From: Luteococcus sp052116585
Lineage (GTDB): Bacteria; Actinomycetota; Actinomycetes; Propionibacteriales; Propionibacteriaceae
NCBI RefSeq assembly: GCF_052116585.1
Contig: NZ_JBQKKT010000017.1
Coordinates: 6,142-70,141, forward strand
Length of the DNA: 64,000 bases
Direction: 5' to 3'
Positions 63,942-64,000 of the stretch are shown one piece after another. A program made the position numbers and the translations under genes. The notes under the pieces are model-generated. The model worked only from the letters and a program-made list of their open reading frames with translations. It searched no databases and was not told the DNA's origin. Positions within the stretch are counted from its first letter, which is position 1. Each line of letters starts with the position of its first letter.

Positions 63942-64000
63942 CTGCCCCGGCGCTGGGTCTTCGTGAGGGTGATCGTGAACGTCTGGAGTCGTTGACGCGG
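63929..64000 (+). CDS. IS630-type transposase, 5' part only
   Basis: The first 24 codons read MANSPAPALGLREGDRERLE, then SLTR, and run off the window. This resembles the N-terminus of actinobacterial IS630-family transposases, which continue into a helix-turn-helix and DDE domain. Identification rests on the short N-terminus and the mobile context. No terminal repeat can be assigned within the window. Confidence 0.6.
   Translation, partial: MANSPAPALGLREGDRERLESLTR

Overview
This window is a high-GC actinobacterial chromosome segment. The gene order (folC-ndk, radical SAM-rne-rplU-rpmA-obgE-proB-proA-nadD-rsfS, efp-nusB-carAB-pyrD-pyrF-mihF-gmk-rpoZ-coaBC-metK-priA-fmt-rsmB-rpe, metH, ARC ATPase), the actinobacterial integration host factor and the style of the core proteins point to the Propionibacteriales, probably Propionibacteriaceae. 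I cannot fix the genus from sequence alone.

Layout. 1-5400: a cysteine-rich zinc-finger protein, a Cof-type HAD phosphatase, valS, and a DsbA-like/MauE-like membrane redox pair. 5500-8900: folC, a DUF4233 protein, ndk and a CPBP protease. 8950-16900: a B12-binding radical SAM protein and its DUF2344 partner, split by a secreted protein on the other strand, then rne, rplU and rpmA. 17100-26735: a DUF3352 protein, obgE, proB, a VWA protein, proA, a 40-residue membrane peptide, nadD, rsfS and a histidine phosphatase. 26811-27064: two identical tRNA-Ala(GGC) genes. 27200-40211: pentapeptide protein, efp-nusB, pyrimidine genes carA-carB-pyrD-pyrF, mihF-gmk-rpoZ-coaBC and metK. 40300-52900: ThrE-like exporter, priA-fmt-rsmB, rpe, SdpI-like and PAC2 proteins, metH and a PEBP protein. 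52900-58040: SppA-like protease, a HAD-tRNA methyltransferase fusion, the ARC ATPase and a DUF3054 protein.

58100-64000 is a different kind of DNA. It holds a large RHS/YD-repeat protein with a short hydrophobic C-terminal tip and a small AT-richer membrane protein behind it, a decayed IS5-type element, a frameshifted second small membrane-protein gene, a probable transposase remnant, an orphan RHS core-plus-tip cassette with a different tip and its own 38-residue membrane protein, and the start of an IS630-type transposase. It reads as a polymorphic-toxin tip/immunity array under attack by insertion sequences, placed where proteasome-pathway genes often follow ARC.

Two genome-wide habits stand out. 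At least 17 genes have a TAnnnT hexamer (most often TAGGCT) only 6-9 bases before the start codon and no Shine-Dalgarno, which predicts leaderless transcripts. Four intergenic regions carry three tandem copies of a 15-17 bp unit, each array abutting the 3' arm of a transcription terminator, with a different unit at each site.
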